From DASWIG01 sp965371445 (GTDB taxonomy: Bacteria > Acidobacteriota > Thermoanaerobaculia > Multivoradales > J023): a stretch of 53,582 nt of DNA. Below, in pieces: positions 16,530 to 24,718 of this stretch. The notes beneath the pieces are model-generated. The model was not told where the DNA came from. It saw only the letters and a list, made by a program, of their open reading frames with translations, and ran no database searches. Within the stretch, counting starts at the first letter, position 1, and every line of letters starts with the position of its first letter. The translations under genes and the position numbers were made by a program. Location of the stretch: contig CBDUYN010000054.1 of NCBI GenBank assembly GCA_965371445.1, positions 1-53,582 of the forward strand. The letters are read 5' to 3'.

Positions 16530-18137
16530 TCAGTCGAACGGATCGCCCGCGCAGAGCCCGCCGGGCGGGATCTCGACGGGAACCGAAAAGGCCATCTCGA
16601 GCCCGCCGGATCGCCGGCCGCCGGATCGCCGGCCGCCGGATCGCCGGCCGCCGGCACGGAGCGTGTAGTCGCCCGCGTCGAGGCCGCCGGCGTAGGCGCA
16701 GCGCGCCGAGCCGCCGCCGCCGCAGTCGGCCGTGCAGACCTCGCCGTGCTGGCGCAGGCAAAACGCCGCGTCGAGCTCGAACGTCCTCTCGTCCGCCCGG
16801 TGCAGCTCACACAGCGACCGGTAGACGATCGTGCACGACGAGGAGAAACACCCCGCCGGGATAACCTCGACGGCGAGGTCGTCGCCCGGGTCGAGCGAGC
16901 CGTCGCCGGGCGCCGAGATACACACCTGGCCGACCGGCGTGGGGCCGAACGGGCAGCCGCCGACCGAGCAGCCGGAGCCGCGCGCCATGGCGCTCCGCAG
17001 CACGCTGTAGCGTCCCCGGGCCGACATCGTCTCCATCACGTAGGACTGCGAGCGTTCCTCGGGCGAGGGGTTCAAATCCACAACCTCCCAGCCGAAGCTC
17101 CAGGCCCGGCGCCCCGGGACGCGTTGTGTCGCCGCCGGGAACGGCGGGAACGGCGGCTGCACGTAGACGACGTCCGTCGACCAGAAGACGGCGTTCTCCT
17201 GCTCGTCGAAGCTTAAAACCTCGCCGCTCTCCATCGGATACCAGGAAGGCTCCGACGGACAATCGAAAAGCTCCGGGGCGCCGGGCGTCGAGCGCCAGAC
17301 GATCTGCGTCGACTCGATCCCCAGGCCGCCTCCCTGGACGTAGCGGTTGAGCCAGACCGAGGGCAGCGGCTCGCGGCCGTCGCGCCCGTCGGCCGGGACA
17401 AGGTAGCGGCCGTAGAAGGTGTACCCGGTATCGTTGGCGTTCCCGAAATCCGGGTCGGCCTCGATCGCCACCAGGTTCTCGCCCCGGGCGTTGTCGGCCC
17501 CGGGTTCCAGGTAGAGAAACTCTCCCATCAGGACGTTGTCGTAAAGCGCCACGCCGCCCTGGCCGAAGTAGCCTTCGTCGCTCGGTACCAGCAGCGTACA
17601 GCCCTCGACGACGTCGATCGTCACGTATCCGCGGGCCACGTTGTCGCCGTGGTCGAGGCCCGCGCAGAGCCCCTCGGTAAAGGGCGACGCTTCTCCCGTG
17701 TGGGCGTGCTGGATGAAGTCGCTGAAGTCGATCTCCGGCGCCGCGCGGCCGCAGGTCGGGGAGAGGACGTCCGGCCCCGAGTAGGGGCCGACGGGGCTCG
17801 ATCCCGGGCCCGTCGTTGGCAGCCGGCCGGCGAAGACGTCGCGCAGGTTGACCGACTGGACGTCGAAGCCCGTCAGATAGAGGTCGAAGCCGAGGGTCGG
17901 ATAGGCGGCATCGGTCCACAGGACGACACGGGCGTAGACGCTCTCGGGCGAGGTGTTGACGACCGAGAAGATCGTCGTTACCCCGGCGCCGTCGTCGAGG
18001 TCGACCTCGAAGTAGGGCAGGAGCAGCGTCGCCGCCGGCTGGTGGTCGAGGACGCAGAGCTCGGCCGCGGCGGGCGTCGTGGTCAGGAGGAACGCGGTGA
18101 GGACGGCGAAGGCCGTCGCCTGGTGAAGTCGGTTCAT
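16530..18137 (-). CDS. Secreted Cys-rich protein of unknown function
   Basis: This 535-aa protein has an N-terminal signal peptide (about residues 1-25, ending TTTPAAAE). The ribosome site GGGAGGTG is 6-8 bp before the ATG. The first 330 residues form a region that begins ELCVLDHQPAATLLLPYFEV, a beta-rich domain seen in other large-genome soil and thermophilic bacteria. The C-terminus holds many Cys residues (CSVGGCPFG, CFSSSCTIV) and a five-residue tandem repeat (GGRRS). It is exported to the periplasm or outside, and no enzyme motif is visible. Confidence 0.8.
   Translation of the reverse strand: MNRLHQATAFAVLTAFLLTTTPAAAELCVLDHQPAATLLLPYFEVDLDDGAGVTTIFSVVNTSPESVYARVVLWTDAAYPTLGFDLYLTGFDVQSVNLRDVFAGRLPTTGPGSSPVGPYSGPDVLSPTCGRAAPEIDFSDFIQHAHTGEASPFTEGLCAGLDHGDNVARGYVTIDVVEGCTLLVPSDEGYFGQGGVALYDNVLMGEFLYLEPGADNARGENLVAIEADPDFGNANDTGYTFYGRYLVPADGRDGREPLPSVWLNRYVQGGGLGIESTQIVWRSTPGAPELFDCPSEPSWYPMESGEVLSFDEQENAVFWSTDVVYVQPPFPPFPAATQRVPGRRAWSFGWEVVDLNPSPEERSQSYVMETMSARGRYSVLRSAMARGSGCSVGGCPFGPTPVGQVCISAPGDGSLDPGDDLAVEVIPAGCFSSSCTIVYRSLCELHRADERTFELDAAFCLRQHGEVCTADCGGGGSARCAYAGGLDAGDYTLRAGGRRSGGRRSGGRRSGGLEMAFSVPVEIPPGGLCAGDPFD
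16608..16652. repeat. Three tandem 15-bp units in a coding region
   Basis: GGATCGCCGGCCGCC is repeated three times within the 3' part of the secreted-protein gene and encodes RRSGG on the minus strand. The exact identity of the copies suggests recent slippage. Confidence 0.85.
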
Positions 18138-18167
18138 GGGACACCTCCCTTTTCCAGACAGCCTATC

Positions 18168-18518
18168 CTAACCGTCAGCGACGATGCGAACGACTTGGAC
18201 TTTTTCTGACGTGATGAGCCCGGTGCACTCCGCGGCGTCGAGCATCGCCTCGACGATCTCGAGGAACGGCTCCAGCCGTTCGTGGCTGTCGACGATCTCG
18301 ATGACGAGCGGCAGGTCCTCGGAAAGGCGCAGGAGGCGCGCGCTGTGGAGCACCGCGCTCTTGCCGAAGCCTTCGACGCCGCGCAGCACCGTGGCGCCGG
18401 CCAGGCGCATCTCGCGGGCCTTTTCGACGATCGCTTCGTAGAGTGGTCGGCCTTCAATCTGGTCGGCCTCACCGACGAAAATGCGTGCCAGCGTGGCCTC
18501 GTCGTGGATACGGCTCAT
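18168..18518 (-). CDS. DUF190 family protein
   Basis: This 116-aa protein matches the DUF190 pattern (RIFVGEADQIEGRPLYEAIV near the start, RGVEGFGKSA, PLVIEIVDS). The family has a PII-like ferredoxin fold and is often co-encoded with CrcB fluoride channels. GGAGGA is well placed before the ATG. It follows crcB by 20 bp on the same strand. It probably modulates or senses something for the channel, but the molecular role is not settled. Confidence 0.88.
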   Translation of the reverse strand: MSRIHDEATLARIFVGEADQIEGRPLYEAIVEKAREMRLAGATVLRGVEGFGKSAVLHSARLLRLSEDLPLVIEIVDSHERLEPFLEIVEAMLDAAECTGLITSEKVQVVRIVADG

Positions 18519-18538
18519 GTCTTTATCCTCCGCAGGCC

Positions 18539-18919
18539 CTAGAGGCGCGTCCCGGCCTGCAGGCCGAGCCCACAGGCGACGAGCGTCGCAGCGAGGTTCG
18601 CGGCGACGTTCAGGAACGCGATCCGGACGTCACCGACGCGCAGGGCCTCGATCGTTTCGTAGGAGAAGGTGGAGAAGGTGCTCAGGGCGCCGAGGAAGCC
18701 GACGCCGAGAAGCACCCGGGCGGTGGGGCTCATCAGCCAGCGGCCCTCGCCACCGGCGCCCATCAAGAGACCCAGCAGGAGCGAGCCGACGACGTTGACG
18801 CCGAGCGTCCCCCACGGGAAGGGCGACTCGTGGGTGAAGCGTGTGACCCAGCCGGAGAGGAGGTAACGGCTGACCGCTCCCAGCGCTCCACCCAGGGCTA
18901 CCATCACGAGACGGCTCAT
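18539..18919 (-). CDS. crcB: Fluoride channel CrcB/Fluc
   Basis: This 126-aa membrane protein has four predicted transmembrane helices. It carries the Fluc signatures GGALGAVSRY near the start, GTLGVNVVGS in the middle and GFLGALSTFSTFSYE before the last helices. It exports fluoride as a dual-topology dimer. I looked upstream for a fluoride riboswitch and saw none. The DUF190 gene follows. Confidence 0.93.
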   Translation of the reverse strand: MSRLVMVALGGALGAVSRYLLSGWVTRFTHESPFPWGTLGVNVVGSLLLGLLMGAGGEGRWLMSPTARVLLGVGFLGALSTFSTFSYETIEALRVGDVRIAFLNVAANLAATLVACGLGLQAGTRL

Positions 18920-18979
18920 CGCCGTCTCCGTTGTCGGGCTCGTGCTTGCACCCTTGGATTCTACGCGCGCTCGGCGCCG

Positions 18980-19121
18980 GTAGACAACCGGGGCCGCGAC
19001 ATGAAGCTCGCCCGCGCTGGCCGAGGACCTGCGGGAGGCCGGCGTCGAGATCTACCTCTGCGGCCAGACGGCGGCCCACCGGGGTTACCACAGCCTCGTT
19101 GGCTCGGATCCGGCCGCCTAA
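18980..19121 (+). pseudogene. DsrE-family protein fragment
   Basis: From 19014 a frame reads LAEDLREAGVEIYLCGQTAA and ends at TAA (19119-19121), the Cys-containing loop of DsrE/DsrF-like proteins. A second frame just before it (VDNRGRDMKLAR, from 18980) would join it if about two bases were lost near 19015. The rest of the C-terminus is missing, so it is a decayed gene. Confidence 0.55.
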
Positions 19122-19171
19122 CCGGCCTGCTGCCCCGCTGCGGCGCTCCTGGAGGGAACTCGGAGTCGTCG

Positions 19172-20251
19172 TCAGCCTTCGCCGAAGACATCGTCGACGC
19201 TCTCAGCCGTCAGCACGCGATCCGCCCATCCCAGCAGGGTCTCGGAGTCGGCTTCGGAGATGCGTTGCCGGGTCGCGTCGTCGAGGGGGCCGAACTTGAG
19301 CTGCACCAAACGCGTGAGGACCAAAGCCTCGCCAGCGAGCAGGCCTTCTTCACGGCCTTCTTCACGGCCTTCTTTACGGACCTTCGCTTCGAGGTCGTTT
19401 CTCCAGTCGATGAGGTTCTCTGCCAGCATGTTGGTGACCTCCCCAAGGTCGTCGTCGATTTTCCCAAGCTCGTCGGCCGCAATCCCCAGCCGGGCCAAGG
19501 CCACCTTCACAAAGGTGGCGAATGCCCGGCGGATTCCCGGATTGGCGATCCGCCCGGCGAGCGGCCCTACCTTCTCGTGAACTTCCTCCGGAGACGCCGC
19601 CTTCTCCAGCCGGACCAGCTCCACGAAGAGGTTCTGGACGTACCGGGCCAGCTCGTCCTCCGGGAGCCGCCTCTCGTCGAGGAGCAGGTAGCACACCTGA
19701 GGAAGGAACCGTTCCAGGCCCAGACCTTCCGCCGGGAGGTGGACGACGCCCGCCATGTCGAGCGACGGCCACCACGTCGGGCGTCCATTATACACCATGA
19801 GCGGGATCACCAGCGGCAGTTTCGCGTAGCGGGGGTAGCGGGGAGGCTCCTCCCCCGGCTCCACTGCCTCCTCCGGCGGCACGATGACGTCGGGGTCCGA
19901 GGCGTCCTTGTCCCTTATCTGGCGGACGAGGTCGTCGTAGAAGAGGGCGACGTACAGAAGGATCCGGACCACCATGTAGGGGTCGACGGTACTCTGGAAC
20001 TCGATCAGCAGACAGAGGAAGACGTCATAGCCACGCCAGCGAACCTTCCAGACGACGTCCTCGAAGCGCAGGTCGAGGCGTTCGCTGACGTGGCTCTCGG
20101 CCATCTTCTCCAGGGTGGAGAAGTCGAGCTCGTCGACCCAGGGCTCGTCGATGACGCGTAGGGTGTCCTCAACCATCTCCGGGTAGGAGTAGAGGAGCCG
20201 GTAGGTCTTGTCGTGCTGACCGGGGATCGGCGAGTCGGAATCCTTGGTCAT
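19172..20251 (-). CDS. Rpn-family PD-(D/E)XK nuclease/transposase-like protein
   Basis: The 359-aa protein fits the Rpn (recombination-promoting nuclease) family. The HDKTYRLLYSYPEMVEDTLR opening is the family start, and LIEFQS carries the catalytic Glu and Gln of the PD-(D/E)XK core. The tail has a KEGREEGREEG segment followed by a DUF4351-like end (LKFGPLDDATRQRI). In DNA the tail segment is a run of 12-bp repeats, making it prone to slippage. Such genes are multicopy and mobile in many genomes. It borders the defence island on the left. Confidence 0.85.
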   Translation of the reverse strand: MTKDSDSPIPGQHDKTYRLLYSYPEMVEDTLRVIDEPWVDELDFSTLEKMAESHVSERLDLRFEDVVWKVRWRGYDVFLCLLIEFQSTVDPYMVVRILLYVALFYDDLVRQIRDKDASDPDVIVPPEEAVEPGEEPPRYPRYAKLPLVIPLMVYNGRPTWWPSLDMAGVVHLPAEGLGLERFLPQVCYLLLDERRLPEDELARYVQNLFVELVRLEKAASPEEVHEKVGPLAGRIANPGIRRAFATFVKVALARLGIAADELGKIDDDLGEVTNMLAENLIDWRNDLEAKVRKEGREEGREEGLLAGEALVLTRLVQLKFGPLDDATRQRISEADSETLLGWADRVLTAESVDDVFGEG

Positions 20252-20735
20252 GGTGGAATCCTAGCACCGAGCATTTACGGCTGACGAAAAGAAACCCAAC
20301 GCCCGCCGGAGGACCGCCGTACCCGGACGCCAGAGAGAAGCCCCGCAAGCTCCGCCTCAAGCGGCCCCGACCACGAGGGAGCCAGCAGATGGGGGGCACT
20401 TCCGGGTCCACAGCCGGTGAGTTCTCAGGTCGATGCTGTGACCGATACGGCACCTACCAACGCAACTGGCAATCCTACCGCGACCCTCCAGGTCCCGGGA
20501 GCGGATCGCCAGGAGCGCGTGCTGTTCCTCGTGGCGGTCGGCCGAGCCGAGCGCGTGCTGTGGAAGGCGGGGGCACGAGTGCTGGGCGACCAGCGGGCCG
20601 AGTGATCAGCGTTGACCCCGGGCAGGGCGCATAAGGGGGGGAAGGGAGGAAAGGGAGGGCTTGACTCCGACGCCAGAACCGGTCAAAAGTAGCCATTGCT
20701 TGTCACAGCTGGTCGTTGAGGACCAGGAGGCTGCC
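20252..20735. other. Intergenic stretch at the left edge of the defence island
   Basis: This 484-bp region separates the Rpn gene from the HTH gene. A 62-codon GTG frame (20417-20605, + strand) is not convincing. Repeated GAGCGCGTGCTGT motifs near 20514 and 20549, and a purine-rich run near 20635-20659, are the only other features. No integrase or attachment site is evident. Confidence 0.4.
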
Positions 20736-20951
20736 ATGAACCTACTGACGCTCCGAGAAGTCGCTGAAGCCGTGAAGGTCTCCGAGACCACGATCCGGAG
20801 GTGGGTCCGTGATGGATCCCTTGCCGCGTACAAGGTCGGCAAGCGCGGCCAGCTCCGGGTCAAGGAGGAGGACCTCGAGGCCTTCCTGGAACGGCAACGC
20901 GTTGGTGGTGACGACGGTCACCACGACGGCTCTCTGGAGGCTACGCGGTGA
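20736..20951 (+). CDS. Excisionase-type HTH protein (HTH_17)
   Basis: This 71-aa protein starts at an ATG with AGGAGG about 5 bp upstream. LTLREVAEAVKVSETTIRRW followed by VRDGSLAAYKVGKRGQLRVK is a winged-helix excisionase/MerR-type DNA-binding domain. It precedes the GHKL ATPase by 73 bp and is probably a regulator of the island or a relic of its mobility. No partner integrase is present. Confidence 0.85.
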   Translation: MNLLTLREVAEAVKVSETTIRRWVRDGSLAAYKVGKRGQLRVKEEDLEAFLERQRVGGDDGHHDGSLEATR

Positions 20952-21024
20952 ATCCTCTGCGCGCGGTCAGCCTTGGAACCCGCGGATTTCAGGAGAGCAC
21001 GCCACGAGGAGAAAGCACGAACCC

Positions 21025-22608
21025 ATGAGCACGGCCACCTCGACATCCAGCTTCTCTATCATCGCGGTTGACAAGTTCATCCAGGCGACGCGAGACTCCG
21101 GGTACAAGGGAACGCCGAGCGCGGTCGCCGAACTCGTCGACAACGCGCTACAGGCTGACGCGCGGCATGTGGACATCCAGGTGATCCGCGCCGCGAACGG
21201 AGACGACAACGCCATCGAGTTGATCGTGCAGGACGACGGCGCCGGAATGGACCGCCACGTGCTTCGCCAGGCCCTCCGATTCGGCGGAAGCACTCGGTTC
21301 AACGACAGGCGTGACCTTGGGCGCTACGGGATGGGCCTGCCGAACAGTTCGCTGAGCCAAGCCCGTCGCGTAACCGTGTACACGTGGCAGTCGGACTCCG
21401 CCGTCTACAAGTCCTACCTGGACGTCGACGAGATCGCGAGTGGCACCATGACCAAGGTGCCGGTGCCTCGAAGGGCGAAGCTCCCGTTCCGGGGTGAATT
21501 CGGGGACAGCGGCACGATCGTCGTGTGGTCACGGTGCGACCGGCTGGAGCACCGAAGGGTCTCCACGATCGGCCGCAAGCTACTCTTGGCGCTCGGACAT
21601 CGGTTTCGTTACTTCATTTGGGCCGGCGTACGAATCACGGTCAACGGCGATCCCGTGGAGCCGCTGGATCCGCTGTTCCTACATCCCGCAGCGAAGCACA
21701 ACGGCGCGGCGCTCTTCGGCGAGCCGCTCGAGTACGAGGTCCAGGCGAGCCCCGGGAACGGCGTGGATACCATTGGCCGTGTCCGCTTGCAATTCGCGGA
21801 GCTACCGGTCCACGAGTGGCACAAGCTCTCCAACAAGGAGAAGCGGAAGCTCGGCATCTCGAAAGGCGCGGGCGTCTCCATAGTGCGCTCCGGGCGCGAG
21901 GTCGACTACGGCTGGTTCTTCCTCGGCGGGAAGCGCCGTGAGAACTACGACGATTGGTGGAGGTGCGAGATCCAGTTCGATCCGGTCCTCGACGAGGCGT
22001 TCGGGATCACTCACACAAAGCAGCAGATCCGGCCGAAGCCTTACCTCGTCGAAGCGCTCTCTCCTGACATCGAGGCCACAGCTCGTGCGCTCAATGGGCG
22101 CGCCCGGAAGGCGCACCTCGCAGCGAAAGCTGCCGAGCGCTTCTCGGAGTCCGAGAAGCTGGCGGCGGAGCGCGAGAATATGCTCGTACCGCTCCCCGAG
22201 AGCCCGCGACATCGCGACCAGGGGGTGCTCGATGATTTGAGACCGAAGCACCCCGCGCTGCGGAAGCCCGCGAAAGGCGCCGCAGAGCAGTGCGCGGGTG
22301 CGAGTGGTTGCCTGGAGTACAAAATCATCGAGGCTGCTGTGATGGACAGATCCTTCTTCACCTACGCACGCGAACAGGGTCGCCTCGTGTTGGCGCTCAA
22401 CCCCAGTCACCCCTTCTACAAGCAGATCTACAAGCCGCTCGCTGACTCCCCGACGCCGCGTGACCGCCAGCTGCGGACACAGCTTGAGTTGGTCCTGCTC
22501 GCGCTTGCCCGGGCCGAGGCGGCTGAAGAGGACGGAGACGCGCTCGCGTGCATAGAGCGTCTCCGGATCGCCTGGAGCAACATCCTGGCGACGTTCCTGA
22601 ATGGGTGA
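21025..22608 (+). CDS. GHKL (MORC-like) ATPase
   Basis: This 527-aa protein has a GHKL/HSP90-type ATP-binding fold. The N-box is AELVDNALQA (35-44), box G1 is QDDGAGM (69-75), and box G2 is GRYGMGLP (99-106). An S5-like domain with a Lys in HTKQQIRPKP (around residue 332) resembles the arrangement in prokaryotic MORC ATPases described near restriction systems. The remaining C-terminus is helical. It is followed two bases later by the DruA-type gene, so the two are coupled. ATP-dependent DNA clamping or signalling in anti-phage defence is an inference. The ATG at 21025 is preferred over upstream in-frame starts because it begins the conserved region. Confidence 0.8.
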   Translation: MSTATSTSSFSIIAVDKFIQATRDSGYKGTPSAVAELVDNALQADARHVDIQVIRAANGDDNAIELIVQDDGAGMDRHVLRQALRFGGSTRFNDRRDLGRYGMGLPNSSLSQARRVTVYTWQSDSAVYKSYLDVDEIASGTMTKVPVPRRAKLPFRGEFGDSGTIVVWSRCDRLEHRRVSTIGRKLLLALGHRFRYFIWAGVRITVNGDPVEPLDPLFLHPAAKHNGAALFGEPLEYEVQASPGNGVDTIGRVRLQFAELPVHEWHKLSNKEKRKLGISKGAGVSIVRSGREVDYGWFFLGGKRRENYDDWWRCEIQFDPVLDEAFGITHTKQQIRPKPYLVEALSPDIEATARALNGRARKAHLAAKAAERFSESEKLAAERENMLVPLPESPRHRDQGVLDDLRPKHPALRKPAKGAAEQCAGASGCLEYKIIEAAVMDRSFFTYAREQGRLVLALNPSHPFYKQIYKPLADSPTPRDRQLRTQLELVLLALARAEAAEEDGDALACIERLRIAWSNILATFLNG

Positions 22609-22610
22609 TC

Positions 22611-24662
22611 ATGCCGAAATCCCGGCCAGAGAAGTGGATCCGGCTCCAGCCGAAGTGCCTGGGCGACGAGTGCTCATTCACCGTGTATCCGGACCACGCC
22701 CGCCGGCTCGTCCAGGCCCAAGGTGAGGGAGACGCGGATCGCCAGTTGCAGGCGATTCGCAGCGTGTTGGAGGCCACCCTGGCTGGCGCCCGCTCGTGGC
22801 CGACGGCAGACCGGTCGCACATTACCGCTGCGATCTATGTGCTCACCGACCTGGCGCTACAGCGCTGGCGGGTACGGGTCTATGGAGGCCACGTAGAAGT
22901 ACGCCTACCGGACGAGTTGCGCTCCGATCCTGCGGCGGAGAAGGCGCGGGTGCGCCAGCAAGAGCTGCTCAAGCGAGATGAGCAACTTGCCACACGCTCG
23001 GTTCGCAAGTTCATCACGGAGATGGAGCGGAACCGCCTACACGGCCAGAGGTTCGTATCGATCTTCACGCTCATGCGCGACGGCCGTGAGCTCGCCGAAG
23101 CGCTGCTTCGGGTGCGCAACGTCCCACGTTCCGAGAGAGCCGAAAGGCTCAAGGAAGTCACGGCCCCCTACCTGCAGTTCGTGTCGGAGGATGCTCGCTG
23201 CGAGCATACTGGAATGCGGCTAATGGATATCTGGCGGTACTTTCGGCACACGTGGACCAACCAGTACACGAACATCCCAGGCCGATGCATGTTGTTTCTG
23301 GTTCGCGACAAGGCGGCGCCTGCTCACCCTGTCGTCGGGATCGGCGCCCTAGGGAGCCCTATCGCTCAGATTCGGGAACGTGACGAGTGGCTCGGATGGC
23401 ACCCGACCACGTTCCTTGAACACACGAGCGAGAACCCCACACAGGAGATCGGTGAGTGGCTGCGGCACATCGTGGACACGGCGCTCGCAGAAATCTACAC
23501 GGACGACCTCCTTGAGGAAGAGGTGCTGTCTTCGAAGGAGCTCCGCCACCCCACCGAAGCAACGCTGGCTCGCCTCCGTGACTACGGCACCGAGCAGCGG
23601 AAGCTCCACCATCGCTTCGTCCGCGCTCAGGAACACAAGGGCAACGGCGCCCTCGGAAGAAACGCTGATCCCGTTGCTTACTGGGTGGCGCGCACGCGGA
23701 CCCACCTGTTCCGCAGCAAGCGCGCGCTGATCCTCGCCGATCTGCTGCGAGCCCAGATGGCGCTGGACAAACACCTCGGGACGCGGCCGACGGCGGAGGG
23801 AGTGGCCGCGCTCATCGAAGACCGGGAGGGGAGGCGCGCTGCGGCGAAGATCCTCCGGAAGGCGAAGGCCGATCGCATGGGAATCGCGATGGCCGACATT
23901 ACAGTGTGCGGGGCGGTGCCGCCCTACAACGCGATCCTCGGGGGCAAGCTCTTGGCGATGTTGGCCATGAGCCCCGAAGTGGTCGAGACGTACCGCCGTC
24001 GCTATGGAGACGCGGAGAGCGAGATCGCCTCGTCGATGGCGGGCCGTCCCATCGTGCGCCCCGCGGAGTTGGTCTTCCTCGGGACCACGTCGCTCTACGG
24101 GGTGGGCTCAAGCCAATACAACCGGGTGCGGATCCCGGCGGATCGAGTGGGTGGGTGCCCCGGAGAGGTGATTCGCTACCTCGAGTTGGGTCGGTCCGAG
24201 GCGTTCGGCACCTCCCACTACAGCAGCGAGACCGTCCGACACCTCGTGGACCTCGTTCACCAATCGAACGGTGGGCAGCGGGTCCACAGTATCTTCGGCG
24301 AGGGTGTGAGCCCGAAGTTGCGGAAGGTCCGCAACGGGCTCGATGAGCTTGGGTTGCCGGCTGACCATCTCCTGCGCCACGGGAGGTCCCGGATCGTATA
24401 CGGCGTCGGCTTGGTGCGCAACGTGCGCAAGTACCTGCTCGGGATGGACTCAGAGCCCGACTACCTCTTCTCGAAGGGGGGTTCAGACGCCACGGCGGCC
24501 GTCGCGCACTGGTGGCGAGAGCGGTGGCTGGCGCGACGAATCGAGTCGGACAAGGTTCTTCAGGATGTCGCCGCCCATACTCTGGTTCGGCCCATCAGGC
24601 ACGGGGCGAGGATCCCTCTCCCTCCGGCGGCCGATCAGTTCACCATCTTCGACGATCTCTGA
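22611..24662 (+). CDS. DruA-type protein (DUF4338)
   Basis: This 683-aa protein begins 2 bp after the GHKL stop. The region from about residue 205 to 640 matches what I recall of the DruA/DUF4338 family: LMDIWRYFRHTWTNQY, then PVVGIGALGSPIAQIRERDE, VPPYNAILGGKLLAM and YGVGLVRNVRKYLLG. It is longer than the usual DruA of about 400 aa because of a 200-residue basic N-terminal region. In Druantia systems DruA accompanies the DruE helicase. Here the helicase is on the opposite strand 56 bp away, and a GHKL ATPase takes the place of DruB-D. Confidence 0.75.
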   Translation: MPKSRPEKWIRLQPKCLGDECSFTVYPDHARRLVQAQGEGDADRQLQAIRSVLEATLAGARSWPTADRSHITAAIYVLTDLALQRWRVRVYGGHVEVRLPDELRSDPAAEKARVRQQELLKRDEQLATRSVRKFITEMERNRLHGQRFVSIFTLMRDGRELAEALLRVRNVPRSERAERLKEVTAPYLQFVSEDARCEHTGMRLMDIWRYFRHTWTNQYTNIPGRCMLFLVRDKAAPAHPVVGIGALGSPIAQIRERDEWLGWHPTTFLEHTSENPTQEIGEWLRHIVDTALAEIYTDDLLEEEVLSSKELRHPTEATLARLRDYGTEQRKLHHRFVRAQEHKGNGALGRNADPVAYWVARTRTHLFRSKRALILADLLRAQMALDKHLGTRPTAEGVAALIEDREGRRAAAKILRKAKADRMGIAMADITVCGAVPPYNAILGGKLLAMLAMSPEVVETYRRRYGDAESEIASSMAGRPIVRPAELVFLGTTSLYGVGSSQYNRVRIPADRVGGCPGEVIRYLELGRSEAFGTSHYSSETVRHLVDLVHQSNGGQRVHSIFGEGVSPKLRKVRNGLDELGLPADHLLRHGRSRIVYGVGLVRNVRKYLLGMDSEPDYLFSKGGSDATAAVAHWWRERWLARRIESDKVLQDVAAHTLVRPIRHGARIPLPPAADQFTIFDDL

Positions 24663-24718
24663 CGTCAAGCGTCAACGCCTCGTATACCAGAACGGGGGGA
24701 TCGCCATAGGCAGGAGAC

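Noticed and set aside
18920..18960. Fluoride riboswitch upstream of crcB
   Set aside because: The sequence before the crcB start lacks the conserved crcB-motif core.
20417..20605. 62-codon frame from a GTG
   Set aside because: There is no good ribosome site, it contains internal DNA repeats, and no homology can be argued.
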